From Actinomycetota bacterium (GTDB lineage Bacteria; Actinomycetota; Actinomycetes; Mycobacteriales; HKI-0501), in contig JAVEDU010000087.1 of the NCBI GenBank assembly GCA_030840805.1, positions 1-57,632 on the forward strand: a stretch of DNA of 57,632 nucleotides, written 5' to 3'. Both the position numbers and the translations under genes were made by a program. How positions within the stretch are numbered: the stretch's first letter is position 1; every line of letters begins with the position of its first letter. This document shows, in pieces, positions 8,193 to 18,011 of the stretch. The notes under the pieces were generated by a model, which was not told the DNA's origin, searched no databases, and worked only from the letters and a program-made list of their open reading frames with translations.

Positions 8193-9374
8193 CTACAGCC
8201 TCCGGAGCCGGCTCACCGCCTCGGCCAGCACCTCGGGCCGCTTGCAGAACGCGAACCGCACCAGGTGCCGCCCCGCCTCCGCATCGTCGTAGAACACCTG
8301 CGTCGGGACGGCGACGACGCCGCACCGCTCCGGCAGCGACCGGCAGAACTCCATCCCGTCGGTCCCGCCGAGCGGCCGGATGTCGCACGTCACGAAGTAG
8401 GTCCCGGCCGGCGTGAACACGCCGAACCCGGCCTCGGCCAGCCCTGCGCACAGCTGGTCCCGCTGGGCCTGGAGCCGGTCCCGGAACGCGGTGAAGTACC
8501 CCGCGCCGAGCCCGAGCCCGACCGCGACGGCCGGCTGGAGCGGCGCCGCGTTGGTGTACGTCAGGAACTGCTTCACCTGGGCGACGGCCGCGACGAGGTC
8601 GGCGGGCCCGCAGACCCAGCCCACCTTCCAGCCGGTGACCGAGAACGTCTTGCCGGCCGACGACACCTGGAGCGTCCGTTCGGCCATGCCGGGCAGCTCC
8701 GCGAGCGATACGTGCCCGCCCGCGGCGGCGTCGGTGAACACCAGGTGCTCGTACACCTCGTCGGTGAGCGCGAGGAGGTCGTGGTCGCGGCAGACCTCGG
8801 CGATCGTGGCCAGCTCGTCGCGGGTGAGCACCGTCCCGGTCGGGTTGTGCGGCGAGTTCAGCAGCAGGAGCCTCGTCCGCGGCCCGACGGCGCCCCAGAG
8901 CTCGGCGGGGTCGAACGTGTACCGCCCACCGGGCTCCACCGGGGCCCGGAGCGTCACCGGCCGGCGGACCGCGCCGGCGAGCGCGATCGACGCGGCGTAC
9001 GAGTCGTAGTACGGCTCGAAGCACACGACCTCGTCGCCCGGCTCGCACAGGGCCAGGATCGCCGCCGCGATCGCCTCGGTGGCGCCCGCGGTGACGAGCA
9101 CCTGCGTGCCGGGGTCGTAGTCGAATCCGTACACCCTCCGCTGGTGCTCGGCCACGGCCTGACGCAGCTCGGGGACGCCGGGACCGGGGGCGTACTGGTT
9201 CCGCCCGCCGCGGAGGGCCTCGACCGCGGCGTCCAGCACCGCGGCGGGGCCGTCGGTGTCGGGGAAGCCCTGTCCGAGGTTGATCGCCCCGGTCTCGGTC
9301 GCGAGCGCGGACATCTCGGCAAAGATCGTCGTCCCGAACTCCCGCATCCGTCCGACGAGCGCTGTTCTCGGCAT
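8193..9374 (-). CDS. dapC: class I/II aminotransferase, DapC-like
   Basis: The 393-residue PLP enzyme of fold type I shows INLGQGFPDTDGP near residue 30, YAPGPGVPELRQAV, LLNSPHNPTGTVL with the conserved Asn-Pro, LTDEVYEHLVF with the Asp and Tyr that contact PLP, SSAGKTFSVTGWKVGW with the Schiff-base Lys (about 236), and a terminal Arg in VRFAFCK. This pattern fits the actinobacterial N-succinyldiaminopimelate aminotransferase/kynurenine aminotransferase group. DapA and DapB elsewhere in the window make a lysine or diaminopimelate role reasonable, but methionine or kynurenine aminotransferase activity cannot be excluded. It is transcribed toward the M23 gene and divergently from the membrane protein at 9576. 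Confidence 0.85.
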   Translation of the reverse strand: MPRTALVGRMREFGTTIFAEMSALATETGAINLGQGFPDTDGPAAVLDAAVEALRGGRNQYAPGPGVPELRQAVAEHQRRVYGFDYDPGTQVLVTAGATEAIAAAILALCEPGDEVVCFEPYYDSYAASIALAGAVRRPVTLRAPVEPGGRYTFDPAELWGAVGPRTRLLLLNSPHNPTGTVLTRDELATIAEVCRDHDLLALTDEVYEHLVFTDAAAGGHVSLAELPGMAERTLQVSSAGKTFSVTGWKVGWVCGPADLVAAVAQVKQFLTYTNAAPLQPAVAVGLGLGAGYFTAFRDRLQAQRDQLCAGLAEAGFGVFTPAGTYFVTCDIRPLGGTDGMEFCRSLPERCGVVAVPTQVFYDDAEAGRHLVRFAFCKRPEVLAEAVSRLRRL

Positions 9375-9575
9375 GCGGCCGAGCCTAGGGTCCGGCGCGC
9401 GATCCGTCCGCCGCCCGGACCCGCCGTCCCGGCCCGCCGCCCCGCGCGAAGCCGCGGGCGACGTGCTTCCCGTGGCGGGATCCCCCCGGGCTGGTTACGG
9501 TGCCGAGCCGGACGACACGCGTCGCGGTACGCCGAACGCGGGCCCCGCGAGCCCGACAACACCTCGGAGGACAGC

Positions 9576-10058
9576 ATGACCAGCCATCCCGACCCGTTCG
9601 GTGAGCCCACGGTCGGCGTACCGGCCCAGCCCCACCCCGAGGCTCCCACCGCGGCGTACGACGCACATCACACTCCGTACCCGCAGCACAGCCCGTACCC
9701 GCAGCACACCCCCGGCAACGACGTCCCCTACGGCTCCCCGGCGGCGCCTCCGCGCGCGAAGGGCGATCGCGGTGCCCTGGTCGCGGCGTGCCTGGCCTTC
9801 TTGGTGGTGGTCCTCGGCGCACCGGCGCTCGTGCTGGCGTGGCGCTCGGCCGTCGGCCCGTCGATCGTCCCGTCCGGGCTGGTGGGCGGGCTGCTCGCGG
9901 TGACCGGCCTGTCGGTGCTCGCGGTCGGCCTGTTCCCGCTCGTGACCTCCCGCGGCGACGCCCAGCCGGACGCCGGCCCCGCGGCCCTGCTGCGGGCGCC
10001 GGTCCTGCTCTCGCTCATCGGTGCGATCCTCCTGGTGGGCGCGGCGATCGCGGTCTGA
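9576..10058 (+). CDS. small membrane protein with Pro/His/Tyr-rich N-terminus
   Basis: The 160-residue protein has a disordered N-terminal half (about 1-60) containing two near-repeats [12 protein letters not shown]. Three hydrophobic segments follow: [43 protein letters not shown] and [17 protein letters not shown]. The ATG is set by CGGAGGA (9565-9571). I do not recognise a named family. Pro/Tyr-rich heads on short membrane proteins are common in actinobacteria. It ends 259 bp before rpsB and may share no transcript with it, since a promoter-like site lies between. Confidence 0.75.
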   Translation: MTSHPDPFGEPTVGVPAQPHPEAPTAAYDAHHTPYPQHSPYPQHTPGNDVPYGSPAAPPRAKGDRGALVAACLAFLVVVLGAPALVLAWRSAVGPSIVPSGLVGGLLAVTGLSVLAVGLFPLVTSRGDAQPDAGPAALLRAPVLLSLIGAILLVGAAIAV

Positions 10059-10092
10059 CGGACGCGATTTCCTCTGTCGCCCGCGGCGCGCG

Positions 10093-10162
10093 TACACTCG
10101 TCGATACGACCCCTCACCGGGTCGACTTCGCGCGCCCTTCTCGCGCCGCGGGCTTCGGCCCG
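10093..10162 (+). promoter_or_regulatory. rpsB promoter-like -10 and leader hairpin
   Basis: TACACT at 10093-10098 is a good actinobacterial -10 element; no clear -35 is seen. The 220-nt leader contains CGGGC-TTCG-GCCCG (10149-10162), a stable UUCG tetraloop hairpin. S2 is known to repress its own mRNA in several bacteria, so a leader control is possible but inferred. Confidence 0.35.
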
Positions 10163-10317
10163 ACGGCCGGGCGCCGGCCCTCCTCGGTCGTCCCGGGCTC
10201 GTCCCGGCACTCCCGCACCGGCCGGCGATCGGGCGCCAGGGCGGCGGACCTCCCGGTCCCCGCGACAACCGAGGAGCGCGGCCGGTCGCCGCGCGAGACA
10301 GGAAAGGCGCGCCCACC

Positions 10318-11301
10318 ATGGCCGTCGTCACCATGCGTCAGCTGCTCGAGAGCGGCGTTCACTTCGGGCACCAGACCCGCCGGTGGAACCCGAAGATGAA
10401 GCGCTTCATCTTCACCGAGCGCAATGGCATCTACATCATCGACCTTCAGCAGACGCTGACGTACATCGACAAGGCGTACGAGTTCGTCCGCGAGACGGTC
10501 GCCCACGGCGGCACCATCCTCTTCGTCGGTACGAAGAAGCAGGCGCAGGAGGCCGTTGCCGAGCAGGCGACCCGCGTCGGCATGCCGTACGTGAACCAGC
10601 GCTGGCTGGGTGGCATGCTCACCAACTTCCAGACCGTCTACAAGCGGCTGCAGCGCCTCAAGGAGCTCGAGGTCATCGAGCAGACCGGTGGCGAGAACGT
10701 CCTCACCAAGAAGGAGGCGCTCGTCCTCCGCCGCGAGAAGGACAAGCTCGCCCGCACCCTCGGCGGGCTCCGCGACATGACGAAGGTCCCGAGCGCGGTC
10801 TGGATCGTCGACACGAAGAAGGAGCACATCGCCGTCGACGAGGCCCGCAAGCTGCGGATCCCGATCGTCGCGATCCTCGACACGAACTGCGACCCCGACG
10901 AGGTCGACTACAAGATCCCCGGCAACGACGACGCGATCCGGTCGGCGTCGCTGCTCACCCGGGTCATCGCGGACGCGGTCGCCGAGGGCCTGATGGCCCG
11001 CGCCGGTGCGCGGGGCGGTGGCGGCGACGCTGCCGACGGTACCGACAAGCCGGAGCCGGGCCAGCTCGGCGAGGGCGAGCCGCTGCCCGAGTGGGAGCGC
11101 GCGCTCCTGACCGGTGACGCGTCCGAGGCCGCCGCGGCGACCGCGGGCGACGCTGCCACCGCCGGCGTTCCCGCCGACGGCCAGGCCGCCGCTGTCGCCG
11201 AGGACAAGGCCGCTGCCGCCGAGGCCGCGCCGGCCCCCGAGGCCGCGCCCGCTCCCGAGGCCGCGCCCGCTCCCGAGGCTGCGCCCGCCGAGCAGGCCTG
11301 A
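10318..11301 (+). CDS. rpsB: 30S ribosomal protein S2
   Basis: The 327-residue S2 starts [25 protein letters not shown]. Core motifs [37 protein letters not shown] and [27 protein letters not shown] are intact, spanning residues about 1-230. The ATG follows AGGAAAGG. The C-terminal extension (about 235-327) is acidic and Ala/Pro-rich and ends in four AAPAPE-like units; such tails are common in actinobacterial S2. tsf follows after a strong hairpin, as in the usual rpsB-tsf operon. Confidence 0.98.
   Translation: MAVVTMRQLLESGVHFGHQTRRWNPKMKRFIFTERNGIYIIDLQQTLTYIDKAYEFVRETVAHGGTILFVGTKKQAQEAVAEQATRVGMPYVNQRWLGGMLTNFQTVYKRLQRLKELEVIEQTGGENVLTKKEALVLRREKDKLARTLGGLRDMTKVPSAVWIVDTKKEHIAVDEARKLRIPIVAILDTNCDPDEVDYKIPGNDDAIRSASLLTRVIADAVAEGLMARAGARGGGGDAADGTDKPEPGQLGEGEPLPEWERALLTGDASEAAAATAGDAATAGVPADGQAAAVAEDKAAAAEAAPAPEAAPAPEAAPAPEAAPAEQA
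11221..11292 (+). repeat. 18-bp tandem repeat, four units, in rpsB
   Basis: Four consecutive units related to GAGGCCGCGCCCGCTCCC start at 11221, 11239, 11257 and 11275. They encode Glu-Ala-Ala-Pro-Ala-Pro repeats at the end of S2. The middle units are identical or nearly so, suggesting recent slippage. Confidence 0.85.
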
Positions 11302-11306
11302 CCGCC

Positions 11307-11344
11307 ACCGTGGGCCGGCCGGGAGTTCCCGGCCGGCCCGCGGT
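11307..11344 (+). terminator. rpsB-tsf intergenic hairpin (attenuator or processing site)
   Basis: ACCGTGGGCCGGCCGGGA pairs with TCCCGGCCGGCCCGCGGT around a 2-nt gap, 18 bp with one T-G wobble. No T-run follows. Since tsf lies in the same direction 72 bp later, partial termination or RNA processing fits better than full stop. Confidence 0.7.
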
Positions 11345-11415
11345 GCGGACGCCGGCCCGTCGGGTCGGCCCGCCGCTCTGCTCCGTAGACCCCCACGAGA
11401 CGAGAGAGAAGCGAG

Positions 11416-12237
11416 ATGCCCAACTACACGGCCCAGGACGTCAAGAAGCTCCGTGACGCCACCGGCGCCGGCATGATGGACGCGAAGAAGGCGCTGGAGG
11501 AGACCGACGGCGACTTCGAGAAGGCCATCGAGGTCCTGCGCATCACGGGTGCGGCGAAGGCCGCCAAGCGCGGTGCCGAGCGCACCGCCGCGAACGGCCT
11601 CGTCGCGGCCGCCGAGAACGCCATGATCGAGCTCGCCTGCGAGACCGACTTCGTCGCGAAGAACGAGCAGTTCCAGCAGCTCGCCGCGGACATCGTCGCG
11701 CACGCCGCTGCCTCCCAGATCGGCGACGTCACGGCCCTCCAGGCCGAGAAGCTCGCCGACGGCCGCTCGGTGCAGGAGAACATCGACGCCGTGGCCGCCA
11801 TCATCGGCGAGAAGCTCGAGCTGCGCCGCGTCGCGGTCTTCGAGGGAACGGTCGCCGCGTACATGCACCGCCGGTCCTCCGACCTGCCGCCGCAGGTCGG
11901 CGTGCTGGTCGAGTTCACCGGTGAGGACATCACCGCCGCCCGCGGCGCCGCGATGCAGGTCGCCGCGATGCGTCCCCGGTTCGTCGTGCGCGACGAGGTC
12001 CCCGCGGATCTGGTGGAGAGCGAGCGGCGCATCGCCGAGGCCACCGCCCGCGAGGAGGGCAAGCCCGAGCAGGCGCTGGTGAAGATCACCGAGGGTCGCC
12101 TGAACGGCTTCTTCAAGGAGGTCGTCCTCACCGAGCAGTCGTCGGTGCAGGACAGCAAGAAGTCGGTCGGCAAGCTCCTCGAGGAGGCCGGCGTGACCGT
12201 CACGCGCTTCGCCCGTTTCGAGGTCGGCGAGGCGTAG
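11416..12237 (+). CDS. tsf: translation elongation factor Ts
   Basis: The 273-residue EF-Ts recycles EF-Tu-GDP. The N-terminal UBA-like domain has [21 protein letters not shown]. The core follows with [14 protein letters not shown] (the EF-Tu contact motif TDFV) and the dimerisation region, ending in FARFEVGEA. The length is normal for actinobacteria. The ATG lies after GAGAGAAGCGAG, 114 bp downstream of rpsB. pyrH follows at 49 bp. Confidence 0.98.
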   Translation: MPNYTAQDVKKLRDATGAGMMDAKKALEETDGDFEKAIEVLRITGAAKAAKRGAERTAANGLVAAAENAMIELACETDFVAKNEQFQQLAADIVAHAAASQIGDVTALQAEKLADGRSVQENIDAVAAIIGEKLELRRVAVFEGTVAAYMHRRSSDLPPQVGVLVEFTGEDITAARGAAMQVAAMRPRFVVRDEVPADLVESERRIAEATAREEGKPEQALVKITEGRLNGFFKEVVLTEQSSVQDSKKSVGKLLEEAGVTVTRFARFEVGEA

Positions 12238-12285
12238 GGCAGGATCCACCACAGGAACCTGTACGACCCGACGAGGAGGCCGCCG

Positions 12286-13173
12286 ATGACGCACGACGCC
12301 ACGGCGGCCTCCCCGTCGTCTGCTGCCGAACCTGCGGACGACCACCGTCGCTCCCGGTTCGGCCACACCCAGGAGGCGACACCGTTGAGCTCGACCATCC
12401 CCGACGCCGCGGCCGGACTGGAACTCGCCGTCGGCGGTGACCGGGGCTGGCGCCGCGTCCTGTTGAAGCTCTCCGGCGAGGTCTTCGGCGGCGGCAGCGT
12501 CGGCGTCGACCCCGATGTCGTGCAGACGATCGCGCGCCAGATCGCGGACGTGGTCCGTCAGGGCGTGGAGGTGGCGATCGTCGTCGGCGGCGGCAACTTC
12601 TTCCGCGGCGCCGAGCTCAAGCAGCGCGGTATCGACCGCGCCCGCGGCGACTACATGGGCATGCTGGGCACGGTGATGAACTGCCTCGCCCTCCAGGACT
12701 TCCTGGAGAAGGAGGGCATCGACACCCGGGTGCAGACGGCGATCACGATGGGCCAGGTCGCCGAGCCGTACATCCCGCGCCGCGCGATCCGCCACCTGGA
12801 GAAGGGGCGGGTCGTGATCTTCGGCGCCGGGGCCGGCATGCCGTACTTCACGACCGACACCGTGGCGGCGCAGCGCGCGCTGGAGATCGGCGCCGAGGTG
12901 GTCCTGAAGGCGACCTCGGTCGACGGCGTGTACGACGCCGACCCGCGGCTCGTGCCGACGGCGGTCAAGTTCGACACGATCGAGTTCTCCGAGGTGCTGG
13001 CCCGTGGGCTCAAGGTGGCGGACGCGACCGCCATCAGCCTGTGCATGGACAATGCCCTCCCGCTGGTCGTCTTCGACCTCCTGGTCGACGGCAACATCGC
13101 CCGCGCCGTCGCGGGCGAGCGGATCGGAACGCTCGTCACGGCCGGGGGAGTACCCGCTCCCCGCCCCGCCTGA
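12286..13173 (+). CDS. pyrH: uridylate kinase (UMP kinase)
   Basis: The protein phosphorylates UMP to UDP. The amino-acid-kinase fold is clear from [13 protein letters not shown] near residue 58, [46 protein letters not shown] and [14 protein letters not shown]. From the ATG at 12286 it is 295 residues, with about 50 extra low-complexity residues at the front. A TTG at 12385 (262 residues) has a better-placed AGGAGG at 12371-12376 and gives the usual family length. The ATG also has GAGGAGG at 12273-12279. Both starts may be used. frr follows, as in most bacteria. Confidence 0.95.
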   Translation: MTHDATAASPSSAAEPADDHRRSRFGHTQEATPLSSTIPDAAAGLELAVGGDRGWRRVLLKLSGEVFGGGSVGVDPDVVQTIARQIADVVRQGVEVAIVVGGGNFFRGAELKQRGIDRARGDYMGMLGTVMNCLALQDFLEKEGIDTRVQTAITMGQVAEPYIPRRAIRHLEKGRVVIFGAGAGMPYFTTDTVAAQRALEIGAEVVLKATSVDGVYDADPRLVPTAVKFDTIEFSEVLARGLKVADATAISLCMDNALPLVVFDLLVDGNIARAVAGERIGTLVTAGGVPAPRPA

Positions 13174-13227
13174 CGTAGCGTGTCCCCCGCACCACCGAAG
13201 ATCCGTGACGTCCAGGAGGCGACTGCA

Positions 13228-13785
13228 GTGATCGACGAGGCGCTCCTCGAAGCCGAAGAGAAGATGGACAAGGCGGTCGACAACGCCAAGGAAGAGTTCG
13301 GCTCGGTCCGGACCGGTCGCGCGGCACCGTCGATGTTCAACAAGATCTTCGTCGAGTACTACGGCGCGATGACCCCGCTGCCGCAGCTCGCATCCATCTC
13401 CGTGCCCGAGGCGCGGATGGCGGTCATCAAGCCGTACGACGCGACGCAGATCAACGCGCTGGAGAAGGCCATCCGGGACTCGGACCTCGGCGTCAACCCG
13501 GGCAACGACGGCTCGCTCATCCGGGTCGTGTTCCCGCAGCTCACCGAGGAGCGCCGCCGCGACCTCGTGAAGGTGACGCACCGCAAGGGCGAGGAGGCGA
13601 AGGTCTCGATCCGGAACATCCGGCGCAAGGCGAAGGACCAGCTGGACCGCATCGGCAAGGACGGTGAGGCCGGGGAGGACGACGTCGCGCGGGCGGAGAA
13701 GGAGCTCGAGTCGGTCACCGCCCGGTACGTGGCGCAGGTCGACGAGCTGATGAAGCACAAGGAAGCCGAGCTCCTCGAGTTCTGA
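13228..13785 (+). CDS. frr: ribosome recycling factor
   Basis: The 185-residue RRF splits post-termination ribosomes with EF-G. Motifs include [52 protein letters not shown] and [24 protein letters not shown] at 13228 is preferred because AGGAGG (13214-13219) lies 8 bp upstream and the length matches the family exactly. An upstream in-frame start at 13180 adds 16 residues with no support. The stop overlaps the cdsA ATG by one base (TGATG). Confidence 0.97.
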   Translation: MIDEALLEAEEKMDKAVDNAKEEFGSVRTGRAAPSMFNKIFVEYYGAMTPLPQLASISVPEARMAVIKPYDATQINALEKAIRDSDLGVNPGNDGSLIRVVFPQLTEERRRDLVKVTHRKGEEAKVSIRNIRRKAKDQLDRIGKDGEAGEDDVARAEKELESVTARYVAQVDELMKHKEAELLEF

Positions 13786-14897
13786 TGGGGCGACATTCGG
13801 CACCGAGACGCGGTCTGTTCGGCTCCGCCGACGGCGGCACGGCCCCGCCGGTCTCCGCCGTGCCCGCCCCCGATGCCACCCCCGCGGCCGAACCGGTCCC
13901 CGAGGCGGATCTGGTCCTGCCCGAGGTCGTGCTCGGCGGTACGCCCAACGGTCGCGTTCCCGGGACCCGGCCGGTCGCGGCGTCCCCGGTCGGCGCACCC
14001 CCGGTCGTCCCGAAGGCCCCGCCCGTCCCGGCACCGCCGGTCGGCGTCCCCGCGGCCACCGTCGAGGCGGCCCCCGAGCCCCCCGGCCGGGCCGGCCGCA
14101 ACCTCCCGATGGCCGTCGGTGTCGGGGCGGGGCTGGGCGCCCTCGTCCTCGTCCCGCTGTTCACCTACCGGCCGGCCTTCCTCGCCGTGCTGGTCGCCGC
14201 CGTCTGCATCGGCATCCACGAGATGGTCCGGGCGGTGCAGCGGGTCGAGGCCCGCCCTCCGCTGGTCCCGGTGCTGGTCGGTGGCGTCGGCATGCTGGGC
14301 CTGGCCTGGTTCGCCGGCCCCGAGGCGCTCCTCGTCGGGCTGCTCCTCACGATCGTCGCCCTGCCGGTGTGGCGGCTCGCCGACGGCCCGGTCGGCTACC
14401 AGCGGGACGTGACGGCGGGCGCGCTGATCGCGGTGTACGTCCCGTTCCTCGCCGGGTTCTGCGTCCTGCTGGTGGTCCCGCCGGACGACGGCGCGCTGCG
14501 GGTCGTGGCGTTCATCGCGACCGTGGTCTGCAGCGACGTGGGCGGGTACGCGGCAGGCGTGCTGTTCGGCCGGCACCCGATGGCGCCCACGGTGAGCCCG
14601 AAGAAGTCCTGGGAGGGCTTCGGCGGCTCGCTCCTGGCGTGTGCGCTCGGCGGCGTGTGCTTCCTCGTCCTCGGCTTCGACGCGCAGTGGTGGCAGGGCG
14701 TGCTGTACGGCGTCGCGATCGCCGTCGCGGCCACCCTGGGCGACCTGGCCGAGTCGATGCTCAAGCGCGACCTGAACATCAAGGACATGGGCACGCTGCT
14801 GCCGGGCCACGGTGGCCTGATGGACCGGCTGGACTCGCTGCTCCTCGCGGCGCCGGTGTCCTACCTGCTGCTGACCGCGTTCGCCCCGCCGGCCTGA
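13785..14897 (+). CDS. cdsA: phosphatidate cytidylyltransferase (CDP-diacylglycerol synthase)
   Basis: The 370-residue integral membrane enzyme makes CDP-diacylglycerol from phosphatidate and CTP. The first about 100 residues are Pro/Ala/Val-rich and disordered. Seven or eight membrane segments follow. The family signature appears as CSDVGGYAAGVLFGRHPMAP, SPKKSWEGFGGS and GDLAESMLKRDLNIKDMGTLLPGHGGLMDRLDS. The ATG overlaps the frr stop. The 3' end overlaps the convergent acetyltransferase by 37 bp. Its product is the precursor for the Pcs enzyme encoded at 43506. Confidence 0.96.
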   Translation: MGRHSAPRRGLFGSADGGTAPPVSAVPAPDATPAAEPVPEADLVLPEVVLGGTPNGRVPGTRPVAASPVGAPPVVPKAPPVPAPPVGVPAATVEAAPEPPGRAGRNLPMAVGVGAGLGALVLVPLFTYRPAFLAVLVAAVCIGIHEMVRAVQRVEARPPLVPVLVGGVGMLGLAWFAGPEALLVGLLLTIVALPVWRLADGPVGYQRDVTAGALIAVYVPFLAGFCVLLVVPPDDGALRVVAFIATVVCSDVGGYAAGVLFGRHPMAPTVSPKKSWEGFGGSLLACALGGVCFLVLGFDAQWWQGVLYGVAIAVAATLGDLAESMLKRDLNIKDMGTLLPGHGGLMDRLDSLLLAAPVSYLLLTAFAPPA

Positions 14898-15691
14898 GCC
14901 ACCCGCGGTTCCCGGAGGAACGTGTGGGCCCGGCCCAGATCGGTGAACCCCAGCCGCCGGTACAGGTGCTGAGGCCAGTCGCCCTCCTCCGCGCGCAGGA
15001 ACACGACCTCCGCGCCCGCGGCCCGGGCGAGGCCCACCCCGGCGAGCACCAGGGCCGAGGCGTACCCGCGGCCGCGGTGGTCCGGGTGGGTGACCACCTC
15101 CTCCACCTGGCCCACGCCGTCGCGGACGATCACGTCGGCCCGGGCCACCACCGCGCCCCCCGACCACCGGCCGAGGAACGTGACCGCCGCCGCTCCCGGC
15201 AGGGTGGTGGCCTGCCGGGACAGCACGTCCACGGTGTCGTCGGGCCAGCCCGGCCGTTCGCGGCGCCAGTCGGCGCGGGCGGCGGCGACGCGGGTGGCGA
15301 GGTCGAGCGTCGCGACGTCGGCGGAGCGGGCGCCCCGCTCGGCCGGCCCGGTGGCCACCATGGCCAGCTGGGCGCTGTGCGTGTAGCCCGCCGCCACCAG
15401 CGCGTCGATCAGCCGCTCCCCGGCCGGGTCGTCGGCCACGACCACGGACCGGTGGGCGAGGCCCGCCCCACCGAGCACCGCGTCGGCGTCGGCGAGCACC
15501 TCCGCGGCGGTCGGCGGGGCGTCGTACCGCAGGTGGTTGTGGTCGTAGGCGACGGGCAGATCGCGGTGCCGGACCCCCACCCCGCCCCGCAGCGGGACCA
15601 CGTCGGTGATCCGGTCACAGAGCACCGTCCGCTCGAACTCGTGGACCCGGTCGAGCAGGCCCGGGTCCGCGGCGCCGGAGAGGTACGTCAC
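14861..15691 (-). CDS. GNAT family N-acetyltransferase
   Basis: The 276-residue protein has a C-terminal GNAT fold (about 140-270). The acetyl-CoA loop is [21 protein letters not shown] and a beta-bulge/Tyr region is [12 protein letters not shown]. The N-terminal half looks like a degenerate second GNAT domain. The GTG at 15691 is chosen because longer versions would run into rlmN. No strong ribosome site is visible. The substrate is unknown. Its 3' end overlaps cdsA by 37 bp, so the two messages would be antisense over that stretch. It diverges from rlmN across 68 bp containing an inverted repeat (GTACGG-cgg-AGG with CCTCCGTAC, 15701-15730). Confidence 0.82.
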   Translation of the reverse strand: MTYLSGAADPGLLDRVHEFERTVLCDRITDVVPLRGGVGVRHRDLPVAYDHNHLRYDAPPTAAEVLADADAVLGGAGLAHRSVVVADDPAGERLIDALVAAGYTHSAQLAMVATGPAERGARSADVATLDLATRVAAARADWRRERPGWPDDTVDVLSRQATTLPGAAAVTFLGRWSGGAVVARADVIVRDGVGQVEEVVTHPDHRGRGYASALVLAGVGLARAAGAEVVFLRAEEGDWPQHLYRRLGFTDLGRAHTFLREPRVAQAGGANAVSSR

Positions 15692-15759
15692 GCCGGCACT
15701 GTACGGCGGAGGGGGAGACTTCCTCCGTACCGGCGGTGGCGTGGGACACTGGGTGGACC

Positions 15760-16860
15760 ATGACCACGCTTCCCCTCGTCTTCGACGCACCGCGTCGGGC
15801 GAAGCCGCCGCGCCACCTGGCCGATCTCGACCCCGCCGAGCGCCGTGCCGCGGTCGCGGACCTGGGTGAGAAGCCCTTCCGGGCCGGCCAGCTCTCGCAC
15901 CACTACTTCGGCCGTCTCGCCGACGATCCCGCCGCGATGACCGACGTGCCGACCGCCCGGCGCGGGCCGCTCGTGGAGGCCATGCTGCCGACGCTCCTCA
16001 CGCCGGTCCGGCACATCGAGTGCGACGGTGGGACGACTCGCAAGACGCTCTGGCGGGGCTTCGACGGCACGCTCGTCGAGAGCGTCCTGATGCGGTATCC
16101 CGACCGGGTGACGATGTGCGTGTCGAGCCAGGCCGGCTGCGGGATGGCCTGCCCGTTCTGTGCGACGGGGCAGGCGGGGCTGACCCGCAACCTGTCCACC
16201 GGGGAGATCGTCGAGCAGGTCGTGGCCGGCGCCCGGGCGATGGCGCGCGGCGAGGTGCCCGGTGGGCCCGGCCGGATCTCGAACGTGGTCTTCATGGGCA
16301 TGGGCGAGCCGCTGGCGAACTACAACCGCGTGGTGGCCGCCGTCCGGCGCCTCACCGACCCCGACCCGGACGGGCTCGGGATGAGCCAGCGGAACATCAC
16401 CGTGTCCACGGTGGGCCTGGCGCCGGCGATCCTCCGGCTCGCGGACGAGGACCTGTCGGTGCGGCTGGCCGTCAGCCTGCACGCCCCCGACGACGAGCTC
16501 CGCGACTCGCTGATCCCGGTGAACAACCGCTGGAAGGTCGACGAGGTGCTCGACGCCGCGTGGACGTACGCGGGACGTACCGGGCGACGCGTGTCGATCG
16601 AATACGCAATGATCAGGGACGTGAACGACCAGCCGTGGCGCGCCGATCTCCTCGGGAAGCTGCTCGCCGGTCGGCTGGTGCACGTGAACCTGATCCCCCT
16701 GAACCCGACACCGGGCAGCGAATGGGACGCCAGCCCGAAGCCGGTCGAGCGTGAGTTCGTGCGACGGCTGCGCGCCGCCGGCGTGGCCACGACGGTGCGC
16801 GACACGCGTGGCCGGGAGATCGACGGGGCGTGCGGTCAGCTCGCCGCAGCGGAGGTGTAG
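15760..16860 (+). CDS. rlmN: 23S rRNA (adenine2503-C2)-methyltransferase RlmN
   Basis: The 366-residue radical-SAM enzyme methylates A2503 of 23S rRNA (and A37 of some tRNAs). The radical-SAM cluster motif C-x3-C-x2-C is [12 protein letters not shown], preceded by [12 protein letters not shown]. Other signatures are [42 protein letters not shown] and [13 protein letters not shown]. The second catalytic Cys sits near the C-terminus in [14 protein letters not shown] at 15760 follows GGGTGG. A DivIVA-like gene starts 3 bp after the stop. Confidence 0.97.
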   Translation: MTTLPLVFDAPRRAKPPRHLADLDPAERRAAVADLGEKPFRAGQLSHHYFGRLADDPAAMTDVPTARRGPLVEAMLPTLLTPVRHIECDGGTTRKTLWRGFDGTLVESVLMRYPDRVTMCVSSQAGCGMACPFCATGQAGLTRNLSTGEIVEQVVAGARAMARGEVPGGPGRISNVVFMGMGEPLANYNRVVAAVRRLTDPDPDGLGMSQRNITVSTVGLAPAILRLADEDLSVRLAVSLHAPDDELRDSLIPVNNRWKVDEVLDAAWTYAGRTGRRVSIEYAMIRDVNDQPWRADLLGKLLAGRLVHVNLIPLNPTPGSEWDASPKPVEREFVRRLRAAGVATTVRDTRGREIDGACGQLAAAEV

Positions 16861-16863
16861 GCA

Positions 16864-17694
16864 ATGACAGCGCCGGGTGCAGGTCCGGGCGACCGGTTCC
16901 GCCGACGTGCCCTCAAGCGGGGCTACAAGGTCGACGAGGTGGAGGAGTTCCTCGAGCGCGTCGAGGACACCATCGCCGGCCGGGCGCGGGGCGGTGCCGT
17001 GACACCGGAGGACGTCCGCGAGGTCGTGTTCCGGGTGCGCTTCGGCGGGTACGACGAGTGGCAGGTCGACAAGCACCTCGACCGCGTCGAGCGGCAGCTG
17101 GAGGACCTCGCCGAGGGCGGCGGCGCCGACGAGGACCGGCCGACCCAGGTCGTGCCGGCCATCCGCGACGAGCCGCGGAGCCGCGGCCGCGTCCGGGAGG
17201 ACTTCGACGACCGGCCCGTCCGGCGCAATCCGCAGCCGAGTGGGACGACATACGACGGCCGCTCCTCGATCGCCGACGAGGAGGAGCCGATGCCGGTTCC
17301 GCCGCCCGCGCCGGTACCCGTGGCGAGCCCGAACGGCATGCCCGCGTTCGACGACGCCGACTCGTGGGCGGGGCGGCACGGCAAGAGCCACATGACGATG
17401 GAGATGCCGCAGTACGGCCCGGGTTCGCCCTTCACCCCGGCGGACGCCCGGCGGATCGAGGAACTGCGGTCGGTGTTCAAGCCCCGCCGGTTCGGCTCCG
17501 GGTACGACGCGCACGAGGTCGACCGCCTGTTCGACGGCATCGCGGCGGTCGTCACCGGCCGGTCCAGCGGCCCGATCGATGCCGGTGACCTGGACGGATC
17601 GCAGTTCGGCCTGGTTCAGGGCGGCTACTTCGAGGACGAGGTGGATGTCGCGCTGCGCGAGGTCCGGGAGATCATCACGCGGCACGGCCGCTGA
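16864..17694 (+). CDS. DivIVA domain-containing protein
   Basis: The 276-residue hydrophilic protein carries three copies of the short DivIVA-type module: GYKVDEVEEFLERVEDTI (residues about 20-37), VRFGGYDEWQVDKHLDRVERQLE (about 56-80) and RFGSGYDAHEVDRLFDGIAAVV (about 215-235). A fourth partial copy, GGYFEDEVDVALREVREII, lies at the end. The middle (80-200) is charged and Pro-rich. DivIVA proteins bind curved membrane at poles and septa in actinobacteria. This paralogue lacks the long coiled coil of Wag31, so scaffolding for growth is not assured. It is probably co-transcribed with rlmN (3-bp gap) and followed by a strong terminator. Confidence 0.85.
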   Translation: MTAPGAGPGDRFRRRALKRGYKVDEVEEFLERVEDTIAGRARGGAVTPEDVREVVFRVRFGGYDEWQVDKHLDRVERQLEDLAEGGGADEDRPTQVVPAIRDEPRSRGRVREDFDDRPVRRNPQPSGTTYDGRSSIADEEEPMPVPPPAPVPVASPNGMPAFDDADSWAGRHGKSHMTMEMPQYGPGSPFTPADARRIEELRSVFKPRRFGSGYDAHEVDRLFDGIAAVVTGRSSGPIDAGDLDGSQFGLVQGGYFEDEVDVALREVREIITRHGR

Positions 17695-17696
17695 CC

Positions 17697-17753
17697 CCCG
17701 CGTACACGAAAGGCCGGGCTGCCCGAGGCGGCCCGGCCTTGCGTGTACGCGGG
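17697..17753. terminator. bidirectional terminator between convergent genes
   Basis: CCCGCGTACAC (17697-17707) pairs with GTGTACGCGGG (17743-17753). AAGGCCGGGC (17710-17719) pairs with GCCCGGCCTT (17731-17740). A 2x2 internal loop and an 11-nt apical loop complete the structure. The AA/TT edge of the inner stem gives a short T-run in both directions. Confidence 0.88.
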
Positions 17754-17777
17754 ATCGGGCCGAGGCGGCCCGGCAGC

Positions 17778-18011
17778 TCACTCGCTGCGCTTGATGCCGT
17801 TCTTCCGCAGCGCCCAGTCGGCGAGCAGGACGACGAGCAGCAGCGCGGCGACGACGACCAGCCAGAGGTCCTCGATCCGGCCGTGGTGGTTGCCCAGCAG
17901 CATCAGCAGCAGGATCACGACCGAGGCGAACGCGCCGATGTAGGCGGCCTTCTTGGGCCCGGGCTTGTGCTGATCGGGCGAGGTCACGATGTCTTCGGTT
18001 CCGCCGGCCAC
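17778..18011 (-). CDS. DUF2631 small membrane protein
   Basis: The 77-residue protein has an N-terminal cytoplasmic stretch (SPDQHKPGPKKAAYIGAFAS). Two hydrophobic segments, VVILLLMLLGN and LWLVVVAALLLVVLLADWAL, flank NHHGRIED, and it ends KNGIKRSE. This layout matches the actinobacterial DUF2631 family often found near dxr/rlmN; function is unknown. The GTG at 18011 has AGGAGGAG six bases upstream on the minus strand. It converges on the DivIVA-like gene through the terminator at 17697-17753. Confidence 0.82.
   Translation of the reverse strand: MAGGTEDIVTSPDQHKPGPKKAAYIGAFASVVILLLMLLGNHHGRIEDLWLVVVAALLLVVLLADWALRKNGIKRSE

Noticed and set aside
11221-11292. Minisatellite of regulatory interest
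   Set aside because: The 18-bp units are in frame and encode the ordinary Ala/Pro tail of S2.
10114-14034. Antisense open frame of about 1300 codons opposite rpsB-tsf-pyrH-frr
   Set aside because: It spans four certain genes and has no recognisable motif.
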